A DNA stretch of 64,000 nucleotides from Salinisphaera hydrothermalis C41B8 (GTDB taxonomy: Bacteria; Pseudomonadota; Gammaproteobacteria; Nevskiales; Salinisphaeraceae): contig NZ_APNK01000003.1 in assembly GCF_000732535.1 (NCBI RefSeq), positions 124,001 through 188,000 of the forward strand, read 5' to 3'. The notes beneath the pieces are model-generated. The model saw nothing but the letters and a program-made list of their open reading frames with translations. It was not told the origin of the DNA and did not search any database. Below, piece by piece: positions 36,372 through 43,965 of this stretch; the first letter of the stretch is position 1, and every line of letters begins with the position of its first letter. Made by a program: the position numbers and the translations under genes.

Positions 36372-38515
36372 CAGCTTCTCCGGCGGTCATGCCGCCGCCA
36401 GGTATGCCAGCGCCCCAGCCAAGCCAGAATCCAGGCCGGCGCGTGGGCGCGCTTCCACTCGCCCGCCACGTATTTGTTGGCTTCGAGCCGGGTCGGATAG
36501 GCATGGATGGTGCCGAGGATCTTGTTGAGGCCGAGCCCGTGGCGCATGGCCGTGACGAATTCGCCGATCAACTCGCCGGCCTCGTCGCCCACGATCGTGA
36601 CGCCGAGAATCACGTCCCGCCCGGGCCGGGTGAGCACCTTGATGAAACCGCTCGAGGCGCCGTCGATGATCATGCGGTCCAGCCCGTCGAGATCGTAGTG
36701 GGTGACCTCATAGGCGATGCCATCGCGCGCAGCGCGGGTCTCGTTCAAGCCGACCCGGGCGATCTCGGGCTCGGTATAGGTGACTTCGGGGATCACCGAG
36801 TAGTCGACCTTGAAGCGCCGGACGCCCCCGAATAGCGCGTTGACCGCCGCATGCCAGGCCTGATGCGCGGCCGCGTGGGTGAATCGGAACGGCCCGGCGA
36901 CGTCGCCGCAGGCGAGGATGCTGGGATGACCGGTCTGCAGAAATTCGTTGACCGCGAGCGCACGCCCGGTCTCGATGCCCAGGGCTTCCAGCCCCAGACC
37001 TTCGGTATTGGGCGTGCGGCCCACGGCGATCAGAAGACGATCAAACGCATACGCCGTTTCGCGGCCATCATGCTCGCACAGCAGCACCGACTCGCCGTCG
37101 CGCTCGGTCACGGCCCGGGCGACATGCCCGGTGCAGACATCAACGCCATCGGCCCCCAGCGCCGAACGCGCGCGTTCGCTGACGTCGGTATCCTCGCGCG
37201 TCAGCAGCTGCGCGGCGCGCTGGACGATCGTGACCCGGCTGCCGAAGCGGGCAAACGCTTGGCCCAGCTCGCAGGCGATCGGCCCGCCGCCGAGCACCAC
37301 CAGCCGCGCCGGCAGTTCGGTCAGATTCCAGACCGTGTCGGAGGTCAGATAGGCCACCGTATCCAACCCCGGCAGATCGAGAATACGCGGTCGCGCGCCG
37401 GTAGCGATCACGATGCCGCGCGCGGTCAGTTCGCGGCCGTCCACAGCCACCGACCAGGGCGAGGTTAGCCGGGCCTCGCCTTCGATCACCTCCACGCCAA
37501 GCGACGTATAGCGTTCGATCGAGTCGTGCGGCGCGATCCGGGCGATGGCCTCGCGCACCCGTGCCATCACCGCCGCAAAATCCACCCGCACCTGCTCGGC
37601 CTGCACGCCGAAATCCGTCCCGCGGCGCATGAGGGCCGCAACACGCGCCGACCGGATCAGCGTCTTGGACGGTACGCAGCCGTAATTCAGGCAGTCGCCG
37701 CCCATGCGATGGCGTTCGATCAGCGTGACCCGGGCCCGCACGGTGGCGGCGATATAAGCCGTCACCAGCCCGGCCGAGCCGGCGCCGATCACAATCAGAT
37801 TGCGATCGAAACGTCGGGGCTTGGCGAACGCGCGTTCCCGGCGCCGCCGCTGCAGCCAGGCCACCACCCAGCGCGCGATCAGCGGGAACAGCCCCAGCAA
37901 CACGAACGCCACGATCAACCCCGGCGAGAGCACATCGCCGAGCCGCTGGATGGCCGCGAGCCGGGTGCCGGCATACACATAAACCAGCGTGCCCGGCAGC
38001 ATGCCCAGCTGGCTCACCCAATAGAACGTCGTCGCGCGCAGCGCGGTGAGCCCCATAAGCAGATTGATGATGAAAAACGGGAACACCGGCACCAGCCGCA
38101 GCGAGAACAGGTAGAACGCGCCGTCCCGGTTCACGCCGCGATCGATCGCGGCCAGCCGCTGCCCGTATCGCCGCTGCACCCAATCGCGCAGCACGAAGCG
38201 CGCGGCCAGAAACGCCAGCGTCGCGCCGATCGACGAGGCGAACGACACCAGCAGCACGCCCTGGGCGACCCCGAACAACGCGCCGCCGGCCAGCGTCATC
38301 ACCGCCGCGCCGGGCAACGACAACGCCGCCATCGCGACATAGGCGACAAAGAACAGCGTGGAGGCAAGCAACTCGTGGGCCCCAACCACCGCCGCCAGCT
38401 CGGCGTGCCGGCTTTTCAGATACGCCAGATCGAGATACTGCCCCAGGCCCAGCGCAAAGAAGGCGATGACAGCGGCGACCAACGCCACCGCGATGCTGAC
38501 CCGCAGCGCGGTCAT
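36371..38515 (-). CDS. TVP38/TMEM64 membrane domain fused to a mercuric-reductase-like flavoprotein
   Basis: A 714-residue fusion. Residues 1-220 form a membrane domain of the TVP38/TMEM64 (DedA-like) family (SLPGAAVMTLAGGALFGVAQG, LRLVPVFPFFIINLLMGLTAL). From about residue 235 comes a class I FAD/NAD(P) disulfide oxidoreductase (VIGAGSAGLVTAYIAA) with the redox pair Cys275/Cys280 in GGDCLNYGCVPSKTL, an NAD-binding GGGPIACELGQAFARFG and a C-terminal dimerisation domain. The ATG at 38515 follows GGGG; a GTG at 38545 is possible. Its place after arsS suggests a membrane-linked redox step in arsenic handling. Confidence 0.85.
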   Translation of the reverse strand: MTALRVSIAVALVAAVIAFFALGLGQYLDLAYLKSRHAELAAVVGAHELLASTLFFVAYVAMAALSLPGAAVMTLAGGALFGVAQGVLLVSFASSIGATLAFLAARFVLRDWVQRRYGQRLAAIDRGVNRDGAFYLFSLRLVPVFPFFIINLLMGLTALRATTFYWVSQLGMLPGTLVYVYAGTRLAAIQRLGDVLSPGLIVAFVLLGLFPLIARWVVAWLQRRRRERAFAKPRRFDRNLIVIGAGSAGLVTAYIAATVRARVTLIERHRMGGDCLNYGCVPSKTLIRSARVAALMRRGTDFGVQAEQVRVDFAAVMARVREAIARIAPHDSIERYTSLGVEVIEGEARLTSPWSVAVDGRELTARGIVIATGARPRILDLPGLDTVAYLTSDTVWNLTELPARLVVLGGGPIACELGQAFARFGSRVTIVQRAAQLLTREDTDVSERARSALGADGVDVCTGHVARAVTERDGESVLLCEHDGRETAYAFDRLLIAVGRTPNTEGLGLEALGIETGRALAVNEFLQTGHPSILACGDVAGPFRFTHAAAHQAWHAAVNALFGGVRRFKVDYSVIPEVTYTEPEIARVGLNETRAARDGIAYEVTHYDLDGLDRMIIDGASSGFIKVLTRPGRDVILGVTIVGDEAGELIGEFVTAMRHGLGLNKILGTIHAYPTRLEANKYVAGEWKRAHAPAWILAWLGRWHTWRRHDRRRS

Positions 38516-38606
38516 CGAATACCCCGGCAACCGCGGGGATGACACGCGTTGCGCTGATCGAATCCGTGCATGCCGCGCCGCTCGATGGCCCGTCGCGCGC
38601 GGCCGA

Positions 38607-39578
38607 TCAGGCCGCGCCGTTCAACGCGCCGCCACAGCTGCTGCCCTGACCGGCGGTACAGGCGTAGCAGTGCTCGCCGACATGGATCGGCGCGTCATCC
38701 AGCTCCTGATTCAGCAGGTCCGCCAGATGCACCCCGCCCGTATCCGCCGCGCCCAGCGGCATGTCCAGCATCTGATTGAAATCGCAGTCGTACACCCGGC
38801 CACGCCAGTCGACGCTGATCAGATCGCGACACATCACGGCGGCCAGATTGTCGCGGCGATAAGCATTTTTGAGCAGCGTCATGTAATCGCCGAACTCGCC
38901 GCGCGACAACAACATACTGCCGAAGCGCTTGATGGGCATGTTGGCGAGCGTAAACAAATGATTGAACTCGATACCGTATTCATCCCGCAGATGGGCACGG
39001 TAATCGTCCTCGAGCGCCCCCTGCAGCGGCGGCAGCGTGGCCCCGAGCGGGTTGTAAACCAAATTGAGCGCCAGCTCGCCATCGGGCTGTCCGTAGCCCA
39101 GCCGGTTGAGCTGTTGCAGCGCGGCAATGCTGCGCTCGAAGACGTGGCGGCCACGCTGGGCATCGACGTTCTGCTCGCTGTAACAAGGCAACGAGGCCAC
39201 CACTTCCACCGCCTGCTCGGCCAGAAACCCGGCGACCCATTCATAGCCCGGCTCGCCCAGGATAGTGGGATTGCAGCGATCCATCACGTGCACGCCGCGA
39301 GCCCGGGCGGCCCGGACCAGATCGCGAAAATACGGGTTCATCTCCGGCGAGCCCCCGGTCAGATCCAGGGTTTCGATCGAGTGGCGCGTCATGAACTCGA
39401 TCGCCGTGTCGACGGTGTCACGATCCATCAGCTCGCGCCGGTTCGGCCCGGCCGCGACATGACAATGCACGCAGGACAGATTGCAGAGATAACCCAGATT
39501 CAACTGCAGCGTCGTCACGCCACGGCGCCGGATGGCCGGAAAATCGGTCCGGGCCAGCCGGGCTTTCGTATCGCGCAT
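38607..39578 (-). CDS. arsS: Arsenosugar biosynthesis radical SAM protein ArsS
   Basis: A 323-residue radical SAM enzyme of the ArsS family, which adds a 5'-deoxyadenosyl group to dimethylated arsenic to start arsenosugar synthesis. The iron-sulfur cluster motif is Cys32-x3-Cys36-x2-Cys39 in GYLCNLSCVHCHVAAGPN, followed by LDLTGGSPEMN. The C-terminal DUF3641 region carries YDCDFNQMLDMPLG and HCYACTAGQGSSCGGAL. The ATG at 39578 has GAGGAGAAAAGG directly upstream; the frame continues far past it through the divergent gene and is spurious there. First gene of a four-gene operon. Confidence 0.9.
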   Translation of the reverse strand: MRDTKARLARTDFPAIRRRGVTTLQLNLGYLCNLSCVHCHVAAGPNRRELMDRDTVDTAIEFMTRHSIETLDLTGGSPEMNPYFRDLVRAARARGVHVMDRCNPTILGEPGYEWVAGFLAEQAVEVVASLPCYSEQNVDAQRGRHVFERSIAALQQLNRLGYGQPDGELALNLVYNPLGATLPPLQGALEDDYRAHLRDEYGIEFNHLFTLANMPIKRFGSMLLSRGEFGDYMTLLKNAYRRDNLAAVMCRDLISVDWRGRVYDCDFNQMLDMPLGAADTGGVHLADLLNQELDDAPIHVGEHCYACTAGQGSSCGGALNGAA

Positions 39579-39789
39579 CCTTTTCTCCTCGATCTGCCGG
39601 CTCGTTTCCTCGGCCGATCTCTCACCAGTTGGCGCCACTCGAATCCAAATGACAATGACGGCGTGAGCCCATGTTGGCGGCAACGCATCCCACCCGCGTG
39701 CAATCATCGCGTTGCCGCGTTTCCATTGACCGGCTACGCGTGAAGATCGCCGGCAGACGCAGCGCACCGACCAACCCATGCCACGCACC

Positions 39790-39819
39790 TTGCCAGCAAT
39801 ACTGTTCATCCATACAGTA
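39790..39819 (+). promoter_or_regulatory. LexA (SOS) box overlapping a promoter, PA0069-family gene
   Basis: TACTGT-N8-ACAGTA at 39800-39819 matches all conserved positions of the gammaproteobacterial LexA box. A -35 TTGCCA (39790-39795) and a -10 TACAGT (39813-39818) are 17 bp apart, with the -10 inside the box. Transcription would start around 39825, the A of the ATG. Confidence 0.8.
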
Positions 39820-39824
39820 TCGAG

Positions 39825-40913
39825 ATGGTACATCGCGCGATACATCACAAAGGCCGCGGGGCGCTGACCAACCCCGCGTCGCGCTTTTCGGCAACCGCCG
39901 GCGAAGATTTCGACGACGGCTGGGACACGCTCGACCGCGCCGCCGAGGAAGACGACACCGCGCCGGCCACGCATCTGCATCGCGATCCGACGCGGCGGGT
40001 GATTTCGCGCAACGAATCGCCGGACGTGCCGTTCTCGGCCTCGATCAACCCGTACAAGGGCTGCGCCCACGGCTGCATCTACTGCTTCGCGCGGCCGACG
40101 CACGAATATCTCGATCATTCCTCGGGGCTCGATTTCGAGACCGAGATTTACTACAAGCCCGACGCGGCCGAATTGTTCGAAGCCGAACTGCGGCATCCGC
40201 GCTATCGCTGCGAAGCGATCACGCTGGGCGCGAACACCGACCCCTACCAGCCGGACGACCGGCATCTGGGGATCACGCGCTCGATTCTGGAGGTCGCCCA
40301 CCGCTTCAACCAGCCGATCTCGATCATCACCAAAGGGGCGCACGTCACCCGCGACCTGGATCTGATCGGCGATCTGGCGCACCGCAATCTCGCCAGCGTG
40401 TTCGTCAGCCTCACCAGCCTGGACAACGGCCTGAAACGACATCTGGAGCCACGCGCAGCCGCGCCGGCCCAGCGCCTGCGCACGATCGAAGCGCTCGCCC
40501 ACGCGGGCGTCCCCACCGGCGCGCTAGTGGCGCCCGTCATTCCGATGATCACCGATGCCGAAATAGAGCATCTCGTGGGTGCCGCCGCGGACGCGGGGGC
40601 GACGCGCGCCGGCTATGTGATGCTGCGCCTGCCGCATGCCATCAAGCATCTGTTTCGTGAATGGCTGGCCGCGCATTATCCGGAGCGCGCCGAACACGTC
40701 ATGAGCCTGATCAACCAGATGCGTGGCGGCGCCGACTACGACTCGGCCTGGGGCACGCGCATGACCGGCACCGGCACCTACGCCGACCTGATCGCCAAAC
40801 GCTTTGCGCTCGCCTGTCGCCGGACCGGCATCAACGGCAAGCGCTTCTCGCTGGATACCACGGCGTTCCGGGTGCCGCCGGCCGCGGGCGACCAGATCGG
40901 CTTCGATTTCTAA
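39825..40913 (+). CDS. PA0069-family radical SAM protein, LexA-controlled
   Basis: A 362-residue radical SAM protein of the PA0069 group, related to spore photoproduct lyase SplB. The cluster motif is Cys80-x3-Cys84-x2-Cys87 in KGCAHGCIYCFARPTHEY. The N-terminal KGRGALTNPASRF and later LGANTDPYQP and MRGGADYDSAWGTRMTG are group hallmarks. The conserved KGRG motif lies nine residues after the ATG, fixing the start at 39825, only five bases after a LexA box. PA0069 of Pseudomonas aeruginosa belongs to its LexA regulon, so a role in DNA damage response is likely although the reaction is unknown. Confidence 0.88.
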   Translation: MVHRAIHHKGRGALTNPASRFSATAGEDFDDGWDTLDRAAEEDDTAPATHLHRDPTRRVISRNESPDVPFSASINPYKGCAHGCIYCFARPTHEYLDHSSGLDFETEIYYKPDAAELFEAELRHPRYRCEAITLGANTDPYQPDDRHLGITRSILEVAHRFNQPISIITKGAHVTRDLDLIGDLAHRNLASVFVSLTSLDNGLKRHLEPRAAAPAQRLRTIEALAHAGVPTGALVAPVIPMITDAEIEHLVGAAADAGATRAGYVMLRLPHAIKHLFREWLAAHYPERAEHVMSLINQMRGGADYDSAWGTRMTGTGTYADLIAKRFALACRRTGINGKRFSLDTTAFRVPPAAGDQIGFDF

Positions 40914-40942
40914 TCAGCCGGCTCGCGGTTCGGTCGCGGACA

Positions 40943-41884
40943 TCATTCGGCGCGTTCCGCCTCGTGCACCAGATCACTGATCCAGTCCACGAAGCGCGGC
41001 AGCAGCCGTGGCGGCAGATCGTGCCCCATGCCGGGTATTTCTTCATAGCGGACATTGGGCAGCGCATTAGCCGTCGCGCGGCCGTGCTTGACCGGCAGCA
41101 GCGGATCGGCGCTGCCGTGAATGACCAGCGCCGGGCAGCGCACCGCGCCCAGCAGGTCGTCGCGCGGACTCGCCGAAAGCACAGCGAGGGTCTGGCGGGC
41201 GGTACCGGCCGGGTAATAGCTGCGCTCGACGGTACGGCGGATCTCGGCTTCCCAATCGTCGAAGCTGCGGCCCATCTTCGGGCTGCTGATCAAGGTCATG
41301 GTCTTGGCCAGATGCGCCGCGATCACGTCCTTGTCACGGCTCTTGGGCGCCTTGCCCAGTCGCATCAGCACCTTGAGCCGCCCGCGCGGCAGCTTACGCG
41401 CGCCCGAGGTGGACATGATCGAGGTGAGCGTCGCCACGCGCTCGGGCCGGGTCGCGGCCACGATCTGCGCGATCATGCCGCCCATGGAGGCGCCCACCAA
41501 ATGAGCGCGCTCGATGTCGAGCGCATCCAGCAGCCCGACCGTGTCCTCAGCCATGTCCTCGAGGCTATAGGCCGCGTTGATTTCGCGCCCCAGCAGCGAC
41601 TTGAAGAACGCACGGCGCGCCGAATCGTAGCGCCGGGTATCGCGGATCTTGGTCGACAGGCCGATATCGCGATTGTCGAAACGGATGACCCGCAGTCCGG
41701 TGTCGGCCAGCGCGCGACAGAACGCATCCGGCCAACCCGTGAGCTGGGTGCCCAGCCCCATGATCAATACGAGCGCCGGATCGTCGTCGTGTCCGAACTG
41801 CTCGTAGGCCAATTCGAGACCGTTGGCGTGGACCGTATCCACGATATCGGCGCCGTCCAGCGCCGGCGCAAGGTAATCCGCCAT
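40943..41884 (-). CDS. Alpha/beta hydrolase
   Basis: A 313-residue alpha/beta hydrolase. Motifs are LVLIMGLGTQLTGWPD (oxyanion region), RFDNRDIGLS, the nucleophile elbow VGASMGGMIAQIVAA (GxSxG), the acid in VIHGSADPLLPVKHG and histidine in EIPGMGHDLPPRL. The set is typical of esterase or lactonase-type proteins annotated near 3-oxoadipate enol-lactonase. The ATG at 41884 has GAGGTGG nine bases upstream; the longer frame overlaps the divergent DUF1992 gene. Stands alone. Confidence 0.85.
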   Translation of the reverse strand: MADYLAPALDGADIVDTVHANGLELAYEQFGHDDDPALVLIMGLGTQLTGWPDAFCRALADTGLRVIRFDNRDIGLSTKIRDTRRYDSARRAFFKSLLGREINAAYSLEDMAEDTVGLLDALDIERAHLVGASMGGMIAQIVAATRPERVATLTSIMSTSGARKLPRGRLKVLMRLGKAPKSRDKDVIAAHLAKTMTLISSPKMGRSFDDWEAEIRRTVERSYYPAGTARQTLAVLSASPRDDLLGAVRCPALVIHGSADPLLPVKHGRATANALPNVRYEEIPGMGHDLPPRLLPRFVDWISDLVHEAERAE

Positions 41885-41948
41885 CTCTAGAATCCACCTC
41901 GTTGAACCGTACAGCCACAGGTACGGCTGCGGCGTATAATCGCAGACC

Positions 41949-42344
41949 ATGAGCCTACTGGACCGACTCGCCGACGCCCACATCGAATCGGCCGCCCAGC
42001 GCGGCGAATTCGACGATTTACCCGGTGCGGGCAAGCCTTTGCCGGCAGACGATGCCGCGCACGTGCCCGAACATCTACGGGCCGGCTACCGATTGCTCAA
42101 GAATGCGGGCTATGTACCGCCGGAAATCGAAAGCCGGCGCGAGCTGCGCGAAGTCGAGGATCTTCTGGCGCGTACGCTGCCCGAATCCGACGAGGCGCGG
42201 CAACTCACCCGGCGCGCTCGCTGGATCGAGCTGCGGCTGGCCCAGTCGCCCCGTGGTCGCGCCCTGTTGCGCGAGTCCGGTTACAGTAACCGCGTCCGCA
42301 AACGTCTTGCGGCGTCCCGTTCTCACTCTAACTCAGGCCGCTGA
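41949..42344 (+). CDS. DnaJ-homologue-domain (DUF1992) protein
   Basis: A 131-residue protein with the DUF1992 pattern: LLDRLADAHIESAAQRGEFD then DLPGAGKPLPADD, and a Leu/Arg-rich helical tail. Members are called DnaJ-family-domain proteins, but the J-domain catalytic HPD is absent here and the function is unknown. The stop overlaps the start of the acetyltransferase by one base (TGATG), so the two genes are translationally coupled. Confidence 0.82.
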   Translation: MSLLDRLADAHIESAAQRGEFDDLPGAGKPLPADDAAHVPEHLRAGYRLLKNAGYVPPEIESRRELREVEDLLARTLPESDEARQLTRRARWIELRLAQSPRGRALLRESGYSNRVRKRLAASRSHSNSGR

Positions 42345-42871
42345 TGGATCCGATCGAACTCGTTGCCGCCGATACCCCGTCCCTGCTGCTCGAGCTCTCA
42401 GCGCTTGCGCATGTCATCTGGCGCCAGCACTACACCCCGATCATCGGTCGCAAGCAGGTCGAGTACATGCTTCACGGCGGCTACAGCGAAAGCGCATTGA
42501 ACGAGCAGTTGGCTGCCGGCACGCGCTTCACGCTTGCCCGCCGGGGGCCGCGGTTCCTGGCTTTCGCGGCCGTATCACCCGATTCCGACGCCCCGAAGAC
42601 CGCGTGGCTCGACAAACTCTACGTGCATATCGAGGCACGCAATCTGGGCGTGGGCCGACGACTCGTCGAGCGCGCGTGCGAGCAAGCCCGGACATTCGGC
42701 GCCGATACGCTGCGGCTGCGCGTGAACCGTGACAACGCCGAGTCGATTACCGCCTACCAACGCATCGGTTTCGAAATAGAGCAGGAGGACGTGAAAGACA
42801 TCGGCCACGGCTTCGTCATGGACGACTACATCATGGCCATGCCAGTCGAGCGGCTGACCACGGTCGACTAG
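42344..42871 (+). CDS. GNAT-family N-acetyltransferase
   Basis: A 175-residue GNAT acetyltransferase. The acetyl-CoA-binding segment reads LDKLYVHIEARNLGVGRRLVE (Q/RxxGxG/A), followed by LRLRVNRDNAESITAYQRIGF, a standard motif B. The target amine is unknown. It is coupled to the DUF1992 gene. Its UAG stop codon (42869-42871) falls inside the terminal repeat of the dispersed element copy C, as leuA's does in copy A. Confidence 0.87.
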   Translation: MDPIELVAADTPSLLLELSALAHVIWRQHYTPIIGRKQVEYMLHGGYSESALNEQLAAGTRFTLARRGPRFLAFAAVSPDSDAPKTAWLDKLYVHIEARNLGVGRRLVERACEQARTFGADTLRLRVNRDNAESITAYQRIGFEIEQEDVKDIGHGFVMDDYIMAMPVERLTTVD

Positions 42872-43179
42872 GGTCTGTTGAGGTTTCGTGCGAGCGCCGC
42901 GTTGGCGTCCGCAAATCGTGTCCGGCAAGGCGCGAGTCGCCGGCTCTGGGCGTGCCACAACCCAGACTCGCAACGCCGCCGGGCGCCCCTAGTTAACTTT
43001 TTATGGGCGGCCCAACCCGAAGGGACAAGCGCCCACAAATTAACGACACGACGGCAATCCAGCGTTGTCGCTCTCTCGTAGAACAACTACGCCACGTTCG
43101 CTACGCCTCGTCTTGCCGCCCCTAGTTAATTTTCAGGGAGCGCTTGGCGCGGACTCGCACGAAACCTCAACAGACCCTA
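42869..43179. repeat. Dispersed inverted-terminal element, copy C (about 311 bp)
   Basis: The longest copy, in the opposite orientation to A and D. A 26-bp perfect terminal inverted repeat begins TAGGGTCTGTTGAGG and ends CCTCAACAGACCCTA, so both ends show TA. It holds the folded half with apical stem CTGGG/CCCAG (in the copy-A sense), the GGCAAGACGAGGCG module at 85% or better identity to A and D, and extra AT-rich pieces (GTTAAC, TTAATTTTC) also found in D. Located between convergent genes. Confidence 0.85.
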
Positions 43180-43193
43180 TAACTCGTGATGGC

Positions 43194-43219
43194 TTGGGCC
43201 ATGCCGGCTTACGGCCCAA
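43194..43219. terminator. Hairpin between convergent genes
   Basis: A perfect 7-bp stem TTGGGCC/GGCCCAA with a 12-base loop, between copy C and the macrodomain gene end. No T-run follows, so it is only a possible terminator. Confidence 0.35.
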
Positions 43220-43253
43220 CGGTTCCACGTGCAACGCCCGTGGCTACTCCCGG

Positions 43254-43784
43254 CTAGTTCAGCTCAGACAGCGCCGCGGCGAACGCGTCAAAGACATCTT
43301 CGGAAAACAGTACGAACCGCACGTCACGGATCGAGATCGCGGCCCGCGCATGCTCGCCGACCGTCTGCACGGCGATAGCGCCGGCTTCATCCAGCGGATA
43401 GCCGTAAATGCCAGCCGAGATTGCCGGAAACGCGATCGAGGCCGCCTGCTTGTCTTCGGCCAGGGCCAGTGCGTTGCGATAGCAAGCCGCCAGTTGTTTC
43501 GGGACTTCCGGCTTCTGTGAATAGACCGGCCCGGCACAGTGCACGACCCAGTCGTTGGGCAGCTCGAAGGCCTCGGTGATCACGGCTTCACCCGCCTCGA
43601 TGGGCCCGAGCGGTCGACTGGCCTTCACCAGTTCCGGCCCGGCCGCGCGGTTGATCGCGCCGTCCACACCGCCGCCGCCCTTCAGCTGCTTGTTGGCGGC
43701 ATTGACGATAATGTCGATATCGCGCTGTTTCGTAATATCGCCCTGAACGCATTCAATGACGACCTCACTGATTTCTCGCTGCAT
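43254..43784 (-). CDS. Macrodomain protein (O-acetyl-ADP-ribose deacetylase, YmdB type)
   Basis: A 176-residue single macrodomain. The ADP-ribose-binding loops are intact: QGDITKQRDIDIIVNAANKQL, LKGGGGVDGAINRAAG and AFPAISAGIYGYPLDEA. It would hydrolyse O-acetyl-ADP-ribose or remove mono-ADP-ribose from proteins. The ATG at 43784 is preferred, with GGAA upstream; a GTG lies at 43790. No sirtuin or ADP-ribosyltransferase is adjacent. Confidence 0.9.
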   Translation of the reverse strand: MQREISEVVIECVQGDITKQRDIDIIVNAANKQLKGGGGVDGAINRAAGPELVKASRPLGPIEAGEAVITEAFELPNDWVVHCAGPVYSQKPEVPKQLAACYRNALALAEDKQAASIAFPAISAGIYGYPLDEAGAIAVQTVGEHARAAISIRDVRFVLFSEDVFDAFAAALSELN

Positions 43785-43965
43785 GGCCACGATTCCGGCC
43801 GATCAATCCAAGATCGTCATCATGGTGCCGAGAAGCAACGAATGACAAACCCTGGAATGCCGTATCGTGGGCCCATCGCTCGCCGCGCATTGCAAGCATG
43901 ACGCGCTGCCCACATATTTCTGGCCCGGCCATCCCCGGGCCCCGCTCGAACCATCGATAGACATC

